From positions 1 through 12,992 of the forward strand of contig JBQDYD010000011.1 in the NCBI GenBank assembly GCA_051967755.1: 12,992 nucleotides of DNA, written 5' to 3'. The notes below the pieces were generated by a model, which was given only the letters and a program-made list of their open reading frames with translations, had not been told where the DNA came from and ran no database searches. Numbering within the stretch: position 1 is the first letter of the stretch; the number at the start of each line of letters is the position of its first letter. A program made the position numbers and the translations under genes. Below, piece after piece: positions 1-5,615 of this stretch. This DNA is from UBA1672 sp051967755. GTDB taxonomy: Bacteria; Pseudomonadota; Alphaproteobacteria; Micavibrionales; Micavibrionaceae.

Positions 1-58
1 TCTTAGCGACGATGGTACTGCATCTTAAGGTGTGGGAGAGTAGTTCGCTGCCAGATCT
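1..58 (+). rRNA. rrf: 5S ribosomal RNA, 3' part only
   Basis: The first bases match the 3' half of bacterial 5S rRNA: GATGGTACTGC, then a helix arm, then GGGAGAGTAG and the closing GCTGCCAGATCT. This block is typical of alphaproteobacterial 5S, where GATGGTACT and GGGAGAGTAGGTC are usual; here the second reads GTAGTTC, one base different. The 5' half lies outside the window, so the end of an rRNA operon transcribed on the plus strand is presumably just upstream. The 3' end near 57-58 is estimated from homologues. A rho-independent terminator follows at 114-136, and no tRNA follows the 5S directly. Confidence 0.9.
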
Positions 59-113
59 TTCAAGCTCATTGTTAATGATTTCAAACCTGTTTTACGAATT
101 CTAATTAAAAACG

Positions 114-136
114 CCGCTCATTTGAGCGGTTTTTTA
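114..136 (+). terminator. Intrinsic terminator of the rRNA operon
   Basis: CCGCTC (114-119) pairs with GAGCGG (124-129) around an ATTT loop, followed by an uninterrupted T run from 130 to 136. It lies about 55 nt after the 5S 3' end with no gene between, so it most likely ends the rRNA transcript. The 3' arm plus T run recurs at 721-736. Confidence 0.85.
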
Positions 137-174
137 TTGTTTGAAAAAGTACTGTGCAGTTCTATAGTTTTCTA

Positions 175-711
175 ATGAAGATTTACCCTTTAGTATTATG
201 CTCCATCATGCTTCTTGGCTTTATTGCTGGGGCTGCTGCTGAAGAAAATATTGATTACACTGGCCGCATTTCATTTGATTTAAATAATATCCCTGCACTA
301 AATGACTTTTCTGTTTCCATATCAGATGATGTCAAAATTGCTGAAGATATTCTTTGGGATACACACCCTCATGCATGGAGTTTTCGTACGCGTTTAAGGG
401 AGGGACTTAAATCAGGGCCTAATTTTGCAGATAAATATGCGGTTATAGGTCATGGTTGCGGCACATCCTGTCAAATTTATTGGGTTGTGAACGTTGAGAC
501 AGGAAAGGTGTTAGGACGCTTTTCTTCTACTTATGGTGCGCATTTTAGACGTGATAGTCGCCTTATTATAAGAAACGCCTCGGATGATTTTCAGATGACC
601 TCAGAGGAGTACCCTTTGTTAGGTATTGTTGACTATTATAAGGTCTGGAACGATGAGTTAATACTTATTAAACGTCTCAAATTGAGTGATTTATACGGAG
701 CTGATGATTAA
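175..711 (+). CDS. Secreted GPNFA/CGTSC-type protein of unknown function
   Basis: A 178-residue protein from the ATG at 175. The frame also opens at a GTG at 154, but the 175 start gives a clean signal peptide: MK, a hydrophobic run to about residue 20, then an AGAAA|EEN-like signal peptidase I site. Neither start has a good Shine-Dalgarno. The mature part carries a block I recognise from widespread short proteobacterial hypotheticals: FRTRLREGLKSGPNFADKYA, then a GHGCGTSCQIYWV stretch with two close cysteines that could form a disulfide in the periplasm, then an ETGKV-like segment. No catalytic function is known to me. The gene sits alone between the rRNA terminator and a YgjV-like gene and is AT-rich. 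A copy of the rRNA terminator's 3' half follows its stop. Reality of the gene is fairly sure; function is unknown. Confidence 0.75.
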   Translation: MKIYPLVLCSIMLLGFIAGAAAEENIDYTGRISFDLNNIPALNDFSVSISDDVKIAEDILWDTHPHAWSFRTRLREGLKSGPNFADKYAVIGHGCGTSCQIYWVVNVETGKVLGRFSSTYGAHFRRDSRLIIRNASDDFQMTSEEYPLLGIVDYYKVWNDELILIKRLKLSDLYGADD

Positions 712-720
712 TTCACAAGT

Positions 721-736
721 ATTTGAGCGGTTTTTT
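721..736 (+). repeat. Second copy of a 16-bp terminator-half sequence
   Basis: ATTTGAGCGGTTTTTT at 721-736 is identical to 120-135, the 3' arm and T run of the rRNA terminator. The complementary CCGCTC arm is not present upstream of this second copy, so it cannot form the same hairpin. The two copies bracket the gene at 175-711 in direct orientation. Confidence 0.75.
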
Positions 737-786
737 TGTGCTCAGAATTTTAATTTAGTTAGGTTCCTAATAACGGGTGGTTTAGT

Positions 787-1302
787 GTGACTTATATGGC
801 GTATGTTTTCTTGCTGAATTGGTTTGTTTTTACCATGGCAATCGGGTGGTGTCGTCATTATAAAAGGGCGCTTATTTTCAATATTATTGCGACGCTTAGT
901 TTTGCTGTATACGCCTATATGATTGACCAAAATGTTGCATCAGCAACCTTTATCTTGGCCGGAACGAATAGTTTTATTCAGCTTATCCTTCCTAAATCTA
1001 ACAGTTTGAAACATAAAAGGCTCAGGAATGGCTTTGCTGTTTTAATTGCAATCATTGCCTGTTTTTATTTATTTCAAAGGGCATCAGAGCTTTTGCTATG
1101 TTTGTCATTTACTGTTATCAGGATCTGCGAAGCGCAACAATCTCCGCGCATTATGAAGTGCGGCATGGCAACAGGTATGTTTTTATATGCAGCGTTTGGC
1201 GTATGGGAAGGGTTGTATATGATGACTGCACTTAAAATCGTTGTGATGGTGGCATTTCTCTATAAATTATATGATGAGAGGCGATTAGGCGCAGTGCGTT
1301 GA
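787..1302 (+). CDS. YgjV-like inner-membrane protein
   Basis: A 171-residue, very hydrophobic protein with about five or six membrane segments and no signal peptidase site. It resembles the YgjV family of bacterial inner-membrane proteins in length (E. coli YgjV is about 183 residues) and layout. That layout is an N-terminal helix pair, a stretch like ASATFILAGTNSFIQL after the second or third helix, then a second half with RICEAQQSPRIMKCGMATG and LYMMTALKIVVMVAFLYKLY. The function of YgjV is not established. The start is GTG at 787; an in-frame ATG three codons later (796) is an alternative, and neither has a strong ribosome binding site. It converges with the minus-strand gene ending at 1305, with 2 nt between the stop codons. 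Family assignment is by eye, moderate confidence. Confidence 0.65.
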   Translation: MTYMAYVFLLNWFVFTMAIGWCRHYKRALIFNIIATLSFAVYAYMIDQNVASATFILAGTNSFIQLILPKSNSLKHKRLRNGFAVLIAIIACFYLFQRASELLLCLSFTVIRICEAQQSPRIMKCGMATGMFLYAAFGVWEGLYMMTALKIVVMVAFLYKLYDERRLGAVR

Positions 1303-1317
1303 GCCTAAGTAATTGTT
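1285..1317 (+). terminator. Weak hairpin between convergent genes
   Basis: TTAGGC (1285-1290) and GCCTAA (1303-1308) form a 6-bp stem across both convergent stop codons, with a 12-nt loop. The downstream T content (GTAATTGTTTTA) is modest, so any terminator activity on the plus strand would be weak, and there is no T run on the minus-strand side. Confidence 0.3.
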
Positions 1318-1589
1318 TTATCTAGAATTTTTTCTTTATCCTTGTTCACTTTGTAATGTTTCATAAGGCTGTAAATACTTATAATGATCCACGAAGCATT
1401 ATTGATAAGTACGCCGATATTCCAATACTGAGTAAGAGAATAAAGCATTAAAACCGCAGCGGCCATATTCATAACAATATACACAATATCATTGGTCGCG
1501 TTTGCTTTTCTATTTATATAGACATAGGACAGAAGAAATATGGTTGAACCACAGATCGCGGCAAGTTCTGGCAGGTTATAATCAAGCAT
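1305..1589 (-). CDS. CBU_0592-like small three-helix membrane protein
   Basis: A 94-residue protein with three predicted membrane helices: roughly residues 8-25, 35-53 and 58-75, then a basic tail. The pattern VMNMAAAVLMLYSL followed by WNIGVLINNASWIIISIYSL matches the CBU_0592-like family of short bacterial membrane proteins, whose function is unknown. By length and helix number it also resembles SemiSWEET-type three-helix bundles, but I cannot show homology by eye. It is the last gene of a minus-strand run, 45 nt after the HExxH protein gene, and may share its transcript. ATG start at 1589; the preceding AGAAAG is a poor ribosome binding site, consistent with translation depending on the upstream gene. 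Confidence 0.7.
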   Translation of the reverse strand: MLDYNLPELAAICGSTIFLLSYVYINRKANATNDIVYIVMNMAAAVLMLYSLTQYWNIGVLINNASWIIISIYSLMKHYKVNKDKEKILDKTIT

Positions 1590-1634
1590 AGTATCTGACT
1601 TTCTTTTTACGTTAGTAGTTATGTGTAGGAAGGA

Positions 1635-2618
1635 TTAGCCTTCGTCTACCTCTTTTTGGATTTTCTCTAAATTATTTTTCAGATAGCTCTGATAATCTAA
1701 TTCATATGTTTTAATTCCCTCAGCTAAGGTCGGTAGGGCGGCGTAATCGTCGATACCCAGACGCTTTTCCAGGGCGGTGATGCGGCGTTCTTGTTCATCT
1801 GTGGTTTTGATATTAAGTGGATATGTTGCGTCTGTTTTTTGTTTAAAAAAACAATTTATATTCAATGTGTTACCAAGGCGCCAAATATCACTTTGATCAA
1901 GACGGACATATTCAAATTCTGTCTCATTATATTCCTCGTGCCAATCGGCCATATCCTCTATGCCTTTGATGGCATAATCGATATACCACTCATGAGAGTT
2001 TTTTCCGTCATTATGTGTTTCATTATCCAGTATGCCTGCAGATGATTTTATCAATTGCCGCGATAATTCTTTCGCATGACCTGCATCTTCGGCAGGCAGA
2101 TCGCAATGAAAACCATAATAAAAGTAATGCGTTTTTACCCAGGCGTCGCGTTCTTCCAGAATGATTTGTATAACCTGATCCATAGGGCTTAGGACGATCG
2201 GCAAAGAGCTATAGGACATATTGGCAGAGCATGATGCGCAATGATGATATTGCAGGGCATGAATGCTCTCATGAAACAGGATGTAAAAAAGGTTTTCTTT
2301 GCGCTCAAGACAGGCTTGGCCGATATGGATTTCATTTTTGGTGGGGCTATAGTGACCGCCAAGCAATTCATTGGTTATTTGATTGAATTCCTCAAAATTG
2401 AGAACGGCTTTGCAACCGGTTTTCGGATATTCTTGGAGTAGTCTTTGCCCTAATACCCCTGAGTCATTACAAAAATTTTTATATTCGGGGAGCCAGAGAT
2501 CAAAATTTTTCTTATAGCGCGCATATCTCGACGAAGCCGAAAAAATGGATGGCGTCTTATCAGAAAAAATATCAGGTGTTTGCATTAGGTCCTGTTTTAA
2601 TTCGGTTGCTTCAGTCAA
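1635..2618 (-). CDS. HExxH putative zinc metallopeptidase, uncharacterised
   Basis: A 327-residue soluble protein without signal peptide or membrane segment. The key motif is HESIHALQ at residues 116-123, matching the HExxH zinc-binding signature: H116 and H120 as ligands, E117 as general base. A LEERDAW segment around residues 154-160 gives E155/E156 as possible third ligand, about 35 residues on as in gluzincin-like enzymes. A short C-rich stretch (HHCASC) follows the motif. The C-terminal third is acidic, with a likely helical end, and contains no recognised domain. It resembles DUF6782-type putative metallopeptidases in general form, but I cannot confirm that assignment. The gene follows nitronate monooxygenase by 33 nt, so the two are probably cotranscribed. 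Metallopeptidase activity is an inference from the motif only. Confidence 0.65.
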   Translation of the reverse strand: MTEATELKQDLMQTPDIFSDKTPSIFSASSRYARYKKNFDLWLPEYKNFCNDSGVLGQRLLQEYPKTGCKAVLNFEEFNQITNELLGGHYSPTKNEIHIGQACLERKENLFYILFHESIHALQYHHCASCSANMSYSSLPIVLSPMDQVIQIILEERDAWVKTHYFYYGFHCDLPAEDAGHAKELSRQLIKSSAGILDNETHNDGKNSHEWYIDYAIKGIEDMADWHEEYNETEFEYVRLDQSDIWRLGNTLNINCFFKQKTDATYPLNIKTTDEQERRITALEKRLGIDDYAALPTLAEGIKTYELDYQSYLKNNLEKIQKEVDEG

Positions 2619-2651
2619 TGGTTAACGGCAAAAAGAAAGAGCGCATAAGCC

Positions 2652-3584
2652 TTAATTTGTGAGTTTTTCAAGGGCACTTTGGTACTCATCGCTAAGGGTT
2701 TTAATAAGGTCTTTGATAGGTAAGACATTATCAATATTACCCACGCCCTGACCCGCAGACCAGATATTTTTCCATGCTTTGAATTCGTCTTCAAGGACGC
2801 TGAGATCTCCTTTTTCAAGAGTTCCGTCCTTCATTGCCGCCAGATCCACCCCCGCGGCTTCTAGGCTTGGCTTTAGAAAGTTGGCGTGAATGCCGCTAAT
2901 TGCATCTGTATAGACAATGTCGGTCGCCTGTGCCTGGGTGATCATATCTTTATACTCAGCCACGGCGGCTGATTCTTTTGTGTTGATGAAACGCGTTCCC
3001 ATATAGGCGAAGTCAGCCCCTAAGGCACGCGCCGCAAGAATATCATTTCCATGTGATATACATCCCGCGAGAACAAGAATCCCGTCATAGAATTCTCTGA
3101 TTTCTCCTGCCAATGCGAACGGGCTCATGATGCCTGCGTGTCCGCCTGCGCCTGCGCATACGGCGATAATGCCGTCAACACCACCTTGCGCGGCTTTTTT
3201 TGCATGTCTGATATTGGCAATATCATGCAGAACGATACCGCCATATGAATGCACAGCCTCAATCACATCTGTGTTAATACCAAGGGATGTGATGATGATC
3301 GGGACTTTGTATTTGATACAGAGCTCCAGATCAGGTTGCAGGCGTGTGTTTACGGGATTAACAATTAAATTCACCGCATAGGGGGCATCCCCATCATTAA
3401 GGGCGGCGTTGATCTCGATTAACCATTCCTCAAATCCTTCGCTTGTACGCTGGTTCAGGGCGGGAACACTTCCGATCACACCATTTTTGCAACAGGCAAT
3501 AACCATTTTAGGATTGGAGATCAAAAACATTGGCGCTGCGATTACAGGAAGCGCGACCTTAGATATTAAGTCTTTGTTATTCAT
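2652..3584 (-). CDS. Nitronate monooxygenase (2-nitropropane dioxygenase) family protein
   Basis: A 310-residue flavoprotein of the NMO/2-nitropropane dioxygenase TIM-barrel family, which uses FMN to oxidise alkyl nitronates such as propionate-3-nitronate. The start at 3584 (MNNKDLISKV) is preferred over the longer frame from 3665: it places the conserved first strand (VIAAPMFLIS) near the N-terminus and has GGAA upstream. Visible features are the FMN-binding AAPM near residues 16-19, AGAGGHAGIMSP at 145-156 with the family's conserved His (H149), and ALGADFAYMGTRF at 187-199 for the flavin phosphate. One oddity is LAGCISHG at residues 172-179, where most relatives have AGGI. It is the first gene of a minus-strand run with the HExxH protein. 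True substrate is unknown; FabK-like enoyl reductases share the fold. Confidence 0.85.
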   Translation of the reverse strand: MNNKDLISKVALPVIAAPMFLISNPKMVIACCKNGVIGSVPALNQRTSEGFEEWLIEINAALNDGDAPYAVNLIVNPVNTRLQPDLELCIKYKVPIIITSLGINTDVIEAVHSYGGIVLHDIANIRHAKKAAQGGVDGIIAVCAGAGGHAGIMSPFALAGEIREFYDGILVLAGCISHGNDILAARALGADFAYMGTRFINTKESAAVAEYKDMITQAQATDIVYTDAISGIHANFLKPSLEAAGVDLAAMKDGTLEKGDLSVLEDEFKAWKNIWSAGQGVGNIDNVLPIKDLIKTLSDEYQSALEKLTN

Positions 3585-3756
3585 TTGTTTTTTCCGTATT
3601 TTTATACAGTTTATCATATTGTCTGAATGGATTGAATGATTTAACCATAACAGGCTATTTTTCATGAAGCGGCTTGGTCAATTACAAATACCTTTCTTGC
3701 AGGGGGTTATGCGCTACGTGTATCATTGTCAGGACTGTAAACAATCAGGATACGAT

Positions 3757-4215
3757 ATGCGCAAATTTTTTCTTTTATTCTTTCTTACCGCTTGTTGTGC
3801 GTTTTCTACGCCGGCATATGCAGAGCCGAGATGCGGGAAAGTAGAGGAAGACGTGGTCGAGGACTTGTTTCGCGCAATAGACCGAATTGACCATTATTAC
3901 GACCTTGAAGATGAAATGGAAAAAATCTGCGCCATTATTGAGGCGCACAAAGATTGGGAGCGCGATCAATCCAAAAAGAAAGTGAATCGGGAATATCGCG
4001 ATAAACGAGATAGCATTATTGAGGATATTGAAAGCGAAATGCGCACCCTGACAGGGTACCTGACTGAGTTGCGTGGTTGGATATATTATGATGCTGTCGG
4101 TGGGGTGGCAGAGGCCAAACGTATTGCGCATATTCGCCGCACCAAAAAGGATATAAATTTTTATATGATCAGTTTGGATGGGATTGTTTCATATCTAAAC
4201 AAACTAAAGGAATAA
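3757..4215 (+). CDS. Small periplasmic helical protein, unknown function
   Basis: A 152-residue protein from the ATG at 3757, chosen because CAGGA lies 6 nt upstream and because it exposes a typical signal peptide: MRK, a hydrophobic core, and a TPAYA|EP cleavage site near residue 22. A lipobox-like LTAC occurs at residues 10-13, but a cysteine this early is unusual for a lipoprotein, so signal peptidase I cleavage seems likelier. The mature region is highly charged and helical (EDEMEKICAIIEAHKDWE, DQSKKKVNREYRDKRDSII), which suggests a coiled coil. It keeps two cysteines, one near the new N-terminus and one near residue 50. I do not recognise a family. It is divergent from the nitronate monooxygenase gene, with about 170 nt of shared upstream DNA. 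Confidence 0.65.
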   Translation: MRKFFLLFFLTACCAFSTPAYAEPRCGKVEEDVVEDLFRAIDRIDHYYDLEDEMEKICAIIEAHKDWERDQSKKKVNREYRDKRDSIIEDIESEMRTLTGYLTELRGWIYYDAVGGVAEAKRIAHIRRTKKDINFYMISLDGIVSYLNKLKE

Positions 4216-4332
4216 TTATTATTCGCTTGTGTTTATCCCCAAAATTAGGTTAAGTGTGCTTTATCTTTGTGACTTTGCTATATCTTATTTAAGTGCAGCC
4301 GAACATCACGAAGAGCTGTATTTAAATTTAAT

Positions 4333-4348
4333 ATGAAGGAGTAATCCC
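4333..4348 (+). promoter_or_regulatory. Ribosome binding site of the cold-shock gene, overlapped by a 3-codon minigene
   Basis: AAGGAG at 4336-4341 lies 7 nt before the TTG start at 4349 and decides that start. The same bases belong to ATG AAG GAG TAA (4333-4344), a Met-Lys-Glu minigene whose two sense codons after ATG are the Shine-Dalgarno itself. No ribosome binding site precedes this ATG, so it may be coincidence. Confidence 0.7.
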
Positions 4349-4555
4349 TTGTCACAAACAGGAACCGTTAAATGGTTTAACACTACAAAAGGATATGGTT
4401 TTATCGCTGCCGATGATGGAAGTGGTGACGTATTCGTACATATTTCAGCAGTTGAAGCTGCAGGAATGAGCTCATTGAATGAAGGTCAAAAAGTATCATA
4501 TGATCTTCAAGAAAATCGTGGAAAGCAAGCGGCTTCAAACTTGAAAGAAGCATAA
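4349..4555 (+). CDS. CspA-family cold-shock protein
   Basis: A 68-residue single cold-shock domain that binds single-stranded RNA and DNA and acts as an RNA chaperone in the cytoplasm. The RNP1 motif KGYGFI is at residues 14-19 and RNP2 VFVHIS at 28-33; the opening TGTVKWFN is typical of the family. The length equals the usual 65-70 residues. Translation starts at TTG, supported by AAGGAG 7 nt upstream and by the conserved N-terminus, with no in-frame ATG nearby. About 130 nt of gene-free DNA precede it, room for the structured leader common on csp mRNAs, but I found no convincing cold-box or promoter there. A strong terminator follows at 4581-4609, so the gene is monocistronic. Confidence 0.95.
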   Translation: MSQTGTVKWFNTTKGYGFIAADDGSGDVFVHISAVEAAGMSSLNEGQKVSYDLQENRGKQAASNLKEA

Positions 4556-4580
4556 AAATTTCGCGATATTTTTGTTCTGA

Positions 4581-4609
4581 AGCGCCCGAATTTACTGGGC
4601 GCTTTTTTT
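4581..4609 (+). terminator. Intrinsic terminator after the cold-shock gene
   Basis: AGCGCCC (4581-4587) pairs with GGGCGCT (4597-4603) across a 9-nt loop, followed by a T run to 4609. It is 26 nt after the cold-shock stop codon. Confidence 0.9.
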
Positions 4610-4649
4610 ATTATTCTTTTCTCATATTGCGACGCGTCACATCAAAAGT

Positions 4650-4678
4650 TTGTGAGGATTTTAAAAAACGGCTATAAT
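4650..4678 (+). promoter_or_regulatory. Sigma70-type promoter of the 50-residue protein gene
   Basis: TTGTGA (4650-4655), a 17-nt spacer and TATAAT (4673-4678), a perfect -10 box. The predicted start near 4685 leaves a leader of about 24 nt before the ATG at 4709. The promoter overlaps an alternative GTG start at 4652, which argues against that start. Confidence 0.75.
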
Positions 4679-4708
4679 CCGCTTCATCGTATAGTTGAGG
4701 AGGGAACC

Positions 4709-4861
4709 ATGACAAATACTATTGCTTATGCGTGTGGCTCAGGGGGCGTGATGTTCGTGCCGGAAAAAATCGAACGAACAATGCCGAGAGTAAAGATCAG
4801 ACGATCTAATGATAACACTGGAGAAGAGGCTAAAGAGGCCTCGAAAAAGGATCAGGAGTAG
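4709..4861 (+). CDS. Small hypothetical protein, 50 residues
   Basis: A 50-residue protein starting at ATG 4709 with a strong Shine-Dalgarno (GAGGAGGGA) a few bases upstream. The first half has a mildly hydrophobic AYACGSGGVMFVP segment. The middle is basic (PRVKIRRS), and the C-terminal third is hydrophilic and rich in Glu, Lys and Asn. It has no signal peptide or convincing membrane helix, and I recognise no family. Three signals support that it is real: a perfect -10 promoter just upstream, a very good ribosome binding site, and an intrinsic terminator whose hairpin begins inside the last codons. A longer reading from GTG 4652 would start inside the promoter and is rejected. Function unknown. 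Confidence 0.6.
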   Translation: MTNTIAYACGSGGVMFVPEKIERTMPRVKIRRSNDNTGEEAKEASKKDQE

Positions 4862-4879
4862 TCACTACTCCTGTTTTTT
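4853..4879 (+). terminator. Intrinsic terminator overlapping a stop codon
   Basis: CAGGAGTAG (4853-4861) pairs perfectly with CTACTCCTG (4865-4873) around a TCA loop, followed by TTTTTT (4874-4879). The stop codon TAG of the 50-residue gene forms the top of the 5' arm, so the terminator begins inside the coding region. Confidence 0.9.
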
Positions 4880-4903
4880 ATTCATTTTTTTAGTGGGTAA
4901 CCC

Positions 4904-4932
4904 TTGCCGTTTCCAAGGATGGCTTGTATGAA
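4904..4932 (+). promoter_or_regulatory. Probable promoter of ppa
   Basis: TTGCCG (4904-4909), a 17-nt spacer and TATGAA (4927-4932), each matching 4 of 6 consensus bases. It lies between the preceding terminator and ppa. A 6-bp inverted repeat TGTATG/CATACA (4925-4930 and 4939-4944) straddles the -10 box and start region and could be an operator or a leader hairpin. Confidence 0.45.
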
Positions 4933-4985
4933 TAAATCCATACATAACGTCATGATTTAAAACCTTTTGGTAAGGAAGCGGCATA

Positions 4986-5525
4986 ATGGATACTACAAAA
5001 ATTTCTGTCGGCAAAGATGCGCCGAACAATGTTAATGTGATCATCGAAAACACAGCAGGCGGCACACCTGTTAAATACGAATTGGACAAAGAGTCAGGTG
5101 CTCTGTTTGTTGATCGTTTTGTGCACACACCTATGTTTTACCCTGCAAATTACGGATTTATTCCAAATACACTCGGCGGCGACGGCGACCCTGTTGATGT
5201 TTTGGTTTACGCGCAGCACGCAATCATGCCCGGCGCCGTTATTGCGGCGCGCCCGGTTGGTGTGTTGGTAATGGAAGATGACGGCGGTATGGATGAGAAA
5301 ATCCTTGCTGTGCCCGTTGATAAAACACACCCGATGTTTGCGGACATTAAAGAATATAGCGATCTTCCTAAAATCCTATTGGATGAGATCGAGCATTTCT
5401 TCACGCATTACAAAGACCTTGAAAAAGGTAAATGGGTAAAGATGCAAGGCTGGGAAGGTTCTGAAAAGGCGAAATCCCTTATCCTTGAGGGCATCGAAAA
5501 CGAACAAGCGGAAAAGGCGGCGTAA
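4986..5525 (+). CDS. ppa: Inorganic pyrophosphatase, family I
   Basis: A 179-residue cytoplasmic enzyme that hydrolyses pyrophosphate to two phosphates (EC 3.6.1.1), pulling biosynthetic reactions forward. The signature DGDPVDVLV at residues 66-74 supplies metal-binding aspartates D66, D68 and D71. EDDGGMDEKILAVP at residues 97-110 gives D98 and D103, equivalent to D97 and D102 of the E. coli enzyme. FVDRFVHTPMFYPANYGFIP is the usual N-terminal block. The length matches bacterial family I enzymes (about 175). ATG at 4986 is preceded by AAGGAAG at a suitable distance. It has its own probable promoter and a terminator, so it looks monocistronic. Confidence 0.97.
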   Translation: MDTTKISVGKDAPNNVNVIIENTAGGTPVKYELDKESGALFVDRFVHTPMFYPANYGFIPNTLGGDGDPVDVLVYAQHAIMPGAVIAARPVGVLVMEDDGGMDEKILAVPVDKTHPMFADIKEYSDLPKILLDEIEHFFTHYKDLEKGKWVKMQGWEGSEKAKSLILEGIENEQAEKAA

Positions 5526-5553
5526 GCCTTCGCTTTTAACTTGAATTATCAGG

Positions 5554-5590
5554 TGGCGTAGGGCACATAGCTTTACGCCATTTTGTTTTG
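5554..5590 (+). terminator. Intrinsic terminator after ppa
   Basis: TGGCGTA (5554-5560) pairs with TACGCCA (5574-5580) across a 13-nt loop, followed by TTTTGTTTTG. It is 29 nt after the ppa stop codon. Confidence 0.75.
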
Positions 5591-5615
5591 ATTATTACAC
5601 GCAGGATTATAAAAA

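Noticed and set aside
714..740. CACAA/TTGTG stem around the second GAGCGG copy as a terminator of the first gene
   Set aside because: Only 5 A/T-rich pairs across a 17-nt loop, with the T run inside the loop side; not a believable terminator.
3664..3756. Longer N-terminus for the periplasmic helical protein starting at 3664
   Set aside because: It would bury the signal peptide behind 31 residues; the ATG at 3757 has CAGGA at the right distance.
3775..4131. 118-codon frame on the minus strand opposite the periplasmic protein
   Set aside because: It is antisense to a gene with signal peptide and ribosome binding site, its composition is not protein-like, and it has no convincing start signal.
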